Shown: one piece after another, positions 5,947 through 8,285 of the stretch
How the letters are laid out: every line of letters starts with the position of its first letter
Position numbering within the stretch: the stretch's first letter is position 1
Source: an uncultured Eubacteriales bacterium
GTDB taxonomy: Bacteria; Bacillota; Clostridia; Oscillospirales; Acutalibacteraceae
Assembly: GCA_934702115.1 (NCBI GenBank)
Contig: CAKUYF010000035.1
Location: 1-8,285, forward strand
Length of the DNA stretch: 8,285 nt
Reading direction: 5' to 3'
Made by a program: the position numbers and the translations under genes
The notes under the pieces: generated by a model
The model's database searches: none
What the model saw: only the letters and a program-made list of their open reading frames with translations
What the model was told of the DNA's origin: nothing

Positions 5947-6353
5947 TGGCTACAGATAAAAGAGTATGGCATCCTATTTTAGAGTTAATAACAGTTTAGT
6001 TGTAATTAAAAAAGGTTAGCATACTTGTGCTGTCTACTTATTGCCTTACAGACGTAATTAAAGACGCTAAAACTATATTAGAAAAGTTTCGGTTAAGGAA
6101 TATAGCAGCTGTAGATTACAGGGCTATAATTAAATAGATGACTTTATAAAAACATCAAATTTCAATAAAATTAATGTAACTGAATATAATTTGTTTTTTA
6201 TTCAGATAAAGTATACAGCTTAAAAAATTACTTAAAAATTATTATTAAAAAATAAAAATTTCATATGGGAATAATCATTGCTTAAAAAACAAAAAAGTTA
6301 GAACACTTAAAATTACATGATTAAAAATTTTTAAAGATAAATTTTTAAATTAA
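5947..6353. other. Gene-poor, eroded region downstream of truncated sigK
   Basis: No intact gene: stops interrupt every frame. One short open stretch (about 6008-6136, plus strand) looks protein-like, with DVIKDAKTILEKF followed by RLRNIAAVDY. It faintly resembles a CBS-type segment, but it has no start or Shine-Dalgarno, and I do not assign it. I find no sigma region 3 or 4 remnant and no serine-recombinase motif on either strand. The right end is almost pure A+T. An ATGATTAA/TTAATCAT inverted repeat (6317-6324 and 6350-6357) brackets the end of the next minus-strand ORF and could weakly stop its transcript. Confidence 0.5.
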
Positions 6354-6527
6354 TCATAAAGCTTCTTTAGAGTTATGTATTTCTTCTAGTAATTTTAGCT
6401 TTTGCTCTTTTGAACATTTTAAATTTTTAATAATAGCTTGAACAGTTTTACCATAAATCTCTGCAACCTTAATATTTAAAATTTCTTTTTTTTCTTTATC
6501 TTTTGGCGAGTATACAATTACATTCAT
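6354..6527 (-). CDS. Small hypothetical protein, 57 residues
   Basis: I do not recognise this family. The short form begins MNVIVYSPKDKEKKE and is rich in Lys, Glu and Ile, with predicted helices in the C-terminal two thirds (about 18-57). There is one Cys (in LKCSKEQ) and no signal peptide or membrane segment. A longer reading from ATG 6579-6581 adds 18 residues. However, that ATG lacks a Shine-Dalgarno and lies at or before the predicted transcription start near 6577, so I prefer the ATG at 6525-6527, preceded by a weak GATGAG 6 nt upstream. It lies alone in a gene-poor tract, opposed to both neighbours. The promoter and sensible amino-acid composition argue for a real gene, but chance is not excluded. 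Confidence 0.5.
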   Translation of the reverse strand: MNVIVYSPKDKEKKEILNIKVAEIYGKTVQAIIKNLKCSKEQKLKLLEEIHNSKEAL

Positions 6528-6583
6528 AAATAACTCATCTTCAATCAATATACTATAATAAGTTATATAAAAATTGCGCATGT

Positions 6584-6612
6584 ACTATACCATAATATTT
6601 AAAATATTTCAC
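6584..6612 (-). promoter_or_regulatory. Candidate sigma-A-type promoter for the small ORF
   Basis: On the minus strand GTGAAA (6607-6612, 4 of 6 matches) and TATAGT (6584-6589, 5 of 6) are 17 nt apart. The start would be near 6577, inside the longer version of the ORF, which favours the internal start codon. Confidence 0.4.
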
Positions 6613-6851
6613 CCTACTGCTATATTAATACATAAATTTTAAATGATGAGTAACTTAAGTAGTCTAATATATTTTTCATTAGGAAAACTTGATTTTGAAT
6701 TTTTTAGTATTATGTTTTAGAAATGTAATATCCAGGTAAGTTATTCTCTGTTTTTATATATTAGTAACGTCTATCTAACGTATGGTGATAATATTCTATT
6801 GGTAAAATGTTTAATAAATTAAAGGTCTGAGATAAAAACAGTCTTGTTTTG
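6613..6851. other. Intergenic region upstream of the secreted-protein gene
   Basis: Together with the flanking promoter candidates this belongs to a 434-bp gene-free interval (6528-6961) between two divergent ORFs. I see no protein fragment or RNA gene. A small tandem TAACGT/TAACGT pair around 6765-6782 is too short to interpret. Confidence 0.4.
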
Positions 6852-6877
6852 ATATGCCGTTTTAGAGTTAATACAAT
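6852..6877 (+). promoter_or_regulatory. Possible sigma-E-like promoter for the secreted protein
   Basis: ATATG at 6852-6856, 13 nt, then AATACAAT at 6870-6877, resembles the mother-cell sigma E consensus (ATATT, 13-15 nt, CATACAAT), with one mismatch in each element. Transcription would begin near 6884, leaving a leader of about 78 nt. It is a motif match only. If real, it would place the secreted protein in the sporulation programme. Confidence 0.28.
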
Positions 6878-6961
6878 ACTTTACAATTTCACTATTATAT
6901 GATACTCTGACTTCAATTATTAAAATTCAATTACTAAAAGTACGGGGGAAGATTTAAAATT

Positions 6962-7933
6962 GTGAAAAAATTTATATCTAGCACCTTAGCGGCTATTACT
7001 TTATTTACATGTGCTTTACCAGGAGTCAAAGCTGAAACTATGCAAGAACACATATCATTTATAATGGATTCTATTACAAAAAATGAATATAATCATAAGA
7101 TTGATTCTCTGTTAAGCACGGGTCAATTTTTAAACAACAATCTTTATATGATGTGTTTCGCCAATCGTAGTAAGGGGTGCTTAGAAGAGCTTAATGAACT
7201 ATTTGAGGCAGAGCTAAAAGGAACTTACGACGAAACCTATAAAGAGATGATAAGAAGAACAAAAAATAAAAGAGAGAAGTTAGCTTTAAAAGAATTTGAT
7301 GCTTTCTTAGGAAATGTACCTAACATAATTAATGAAGAAGCAGAATTATTCTCACAAACACAGCGTGATATGATAGAAATAGTTTCAAAGATTCCTTTTA
7401 ACGCTCGTAAAAGTATGTTTAGAATAGTAACTTTTTTGGCTTTCGCTGATTTACTGAAGGAATATCAGATGTTATCTCGTAAATACCATGTGGCTTCTAA
7501 GAAATTTAATATAGGTATACGCAACTGTTTATACCGCAACAATTTTTTTATAAGACCGTGGATGGGTGAAGCATCATATGGTCGCCTCCACGTATTTAAT
7601 TATTATAGGATGTTGTTATATTTAATTTCACCTGAGTTTGCAAGAGTTAAAGGGATTGAGCCTTTGAATATGGAAAGTATAAAGAAGCTTCCTGAGATAG
7701 GTGAATACTCAAAAACTGTGACTCCTCCACGCTATTTACCAGAGATTAAGGGTAAATGTACATTGTCAGCGTTTAAAAATCTTATAATTCAAGAGTATAC
7801 AAACGAATGTAGTGATGAAGAACTTATTATGGATGAACACTTATTAATGCAAGTTTCAGATCAGCTAAGAAAATTGGAGGGTGTATCTCAAACTTCCGAT
7901 AAACGTTTGATGCCTTATATAAACTTAGCATAA
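6962..7933 (+). CDS. Secreted protein of unknown function
   Basis: I do not recognise a family. The 323-residue product starts with GTG after GGGGGAAG 10 nt upstream. It has a standard Sec signal peptide: KK at 2-3, a hydrophobic core at about 4-20, and a likely signal peptidase I cut after VKA (24/25). No lipobox is present, because Cys17 is within the core in LFTC. The mature part is predicted mostly helical and strongly charged (for example RRTKNKREK at 98-106). A moderately hydrophobic helix lies at about 152-166 and an aromatic segment at 190-201 (NNFFIRPW). It has five Cys (65, 73, 189, 266, 283), unusual for an exported protein of a low-GC anaerobe. No catalytic, cell-wall-binding, LPXTG or SLH motif is visible. 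It is monocistronic between a possible sporulation-type promoter and a strong terminator. It might be cargo of an element interrupting sigK, which is speculative. Confidence 0.85.
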   Translation: MKKFISSTLAAITLFTCALPGVKAETMQEHISFIMDSITKNEYNHKIDSLLSTGQFLNNNLYMMCFANRSKGCLEELNELFEAELKGTYDETYKEMIRRTKNKREKLALKEFDAFLGNVPNIINEEAELFSQTQRDMIEIVSKIPFNARKSMFRIVTFLAFADLLKEYQMLSRKYHVASKKFNIGIRNCLYRNNFFIRPWMGEASYGRLHVFNYYRMLLYLISPEFARVKGIEPLNMESIKKLPEIGEYSKTVTPPRYLPEIKGKCTLSAFKNLIIQEYTNECSDEELIMDEHLLMQVSDQLRKLEGVSQTSDKRLMPYINLA

Positions 7934-7940
7934 ATATTTA

Positions 7941-7979
7941 AAATGATAAGATCAATTAAGGTCTTATCATTTGATTTTT
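7941..7979 (+). terminator. Rho-independent terminator of the secreted-protein gene
   Basis: AAATGATAAGATC at 7941-7953 pairs with GGTCTTATCATTT at 7960-7972 as a 13-bp stem with one G-U pair and an AATTAA loop, followed by GATTTTTG. It begins 7 nt after the stop codon. The stem ends in T-rich sequence and could also act weakly on the opposite strand. Confidence 0.8.
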
Positions 7980-8031
7980 GATTAGCAGAATAAATTTGTT
8001 ATTTTATATAAATATATATCCTAGAATTTTA

Positions 8032-8052
8032 ATAAAGTTCTTGCAACTTTAT
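8032..8052. repeat. Perfect 8-bp inverted repeat with 5-nt loop
   Basis: ATAAAGTT (8032-8039) and AACTTTAT (8045-8052) flank CTTGC. No T-run follows on either side, so it is not a typical terminator. It lies between two terminators in a stretch with no gene and may be an operator, a small structured RNA element, or chance. Confidence 0.3.
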
Positions 8053-8153
8053 GTATACTCAAATAAAACAATAATAGTTACTAAGTAAACATTATCTCAG
8101 AACGGATATTTATAACTTAAAAGGGTAAAGTCGGTATTTTAATTGGAAAACCT

Positions 8154-8193
8154 AAAAAAAGACCTCATCACTTTAAAATAAGGATGAAGTCTT
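8154..8193 (-). terminator. Rho-independent terminator downstream of the tRNA gene
   Basis: On the minus strand AAGACTTCATC (8183-8193) pairs with GATGAGGTCTT (8159-8169) as an 11-bp stem with one G-U pair and a 13-nt loop, followed by a run of seven T (8154-8160). It lies 16 nt after the encoded CCA of the tRNA, consistent with ending the tRNA transcript. Confidence 0.85.
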
Positions 8194-8209
8194 CATTTCA
8201 CACTTAACT

Positions 8210-8285
8210 TGGTGGGCCATCTAGGACTCGAACCTAGGACCGACCGGTTATGAGCCGGTTGCTCTAACCAACTGAGCTAATGGCC
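8210..8285 (-). tRNA. tRNA with anticodon CAT, probably tRNA-Ile2 or elongator tRNA-Met (5' end one base outside)
   Basis: On the minus strand the cloverleaf is complete except for the first base, which would lie just beyond the window. The acceptor 3' strand ATGGCCC (8214-8220) pairs with GGCCAT plus one missing G. The D-stem is GCTC/GAGC, the anticodon stem ACCGG/CCGGT surrounds loop CTCATAA, and the T-stem CTAGG/CCTAG surrounds TTCGAGT. Discriminator A and encoded CCA end at 8210. Full acceptor pairing including position 1 excludes initiator tRNA. C4-G69 and C5-G68, and the overall likeness to B. subtilis tRNA-Ile(CAT), favour the isoleucine species that TilS modifies to read AUA, but elongator Met remains possible. 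Confidence 0.92.

Noticed and set aside
5947..6350. Decayed 3' half of sigK directly after the stop
   Set aside because: I read the three plus frames for regions 3 and 4 (the LKK, DPIG and REIAKELGISRSYVSRIEKR-type motifs) and found nothing convincing.
6317..6357. Terminator for the small minus-strand ORF
   Set aside because: The 8-bp ATGATTAA/TTAATCAT arms are A/T only, enclose a bulged interior and are not followed by a T-run.
1..8285. CRISPR array or insertion sequence
   Set aside because: No regularly spaced repeats, no transposase-like ORF and no paired terminal inverted repeats with target duplication were seen.

Overview
The window is AT-rich (roughly 70 percent A+T by eye) and comes from an endospore-forming low-GC Firmicute, most likely an uncultured member of the Clostridia. 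The lineage is inferred from the spoIIA operon, a SigK-type sigma factor, WhiA, bifunctional HprK and TTGATA/TATCAT-type promoters. Genes are close to family length, but several intergenic stretches look like eroded sequence. Two familiar partner genes are absent between murB and whiA. Together these suggest a genome under reduction or host association (inference).

Layout: (1) 1-1515, plus strand: a probable terminator of an upstream gene, then the overlapping spoIIAA-spoIIAB-spoIIAC operon (anti-anti-sigma, anti-sigma kinase, sigma F), the switch that turns on forespore transcription. (2) 1524-5441, minus strand: nth, hprK, murB and whiA in transcription order, covering base-excision repair, carbon-catabolite control, peptidoglycan precursor synthesis and a division/sporulation-associated DNA-binding protein. 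whiA converges on spoIIAC with 8 bp between stop codons. murB has a strong Shine-Dalgarno but no ATG, GTG or TTG start. hprK has proline where the family's catalytic histidine before the P-loop is expected. (3) 5575-5946, plus strand, divergent from nth: the N-terminal half of pro-sigma K. It keeps a hydrophobic pro-sequence and an intact region 2, and stops at the position where skin-type prophage elements interrupt sigK in Bacillus subtilis and Clostridioides difficile. The C-terminal half is not in the window. (4) 5947-6961: mostly non-coding and eroded, with one small minus-strand ORF that has a plausible promoter. (5) 6962-7933: an unrecognised secreted protein with a signal peptide, a possible sporulation-type promoter and a strong terminator. 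(6) 8154-8285, minus strand: a tRNA with anticodon CAT, truncated by one base at the window edge, with its own terminator.

The main thread is sporulation: the sigma F switch, WhiA and an interrupted sigma K gene lie within 6 kb. The most notable observation is the interrupted sigK. Either the 3' part lies further along the chromosome beyond a skin-like intervening element, which would have to be excised in the mother cell, or sigK is decaying. The window alone cannot decide this: no recombinase and no second att junction are visible.
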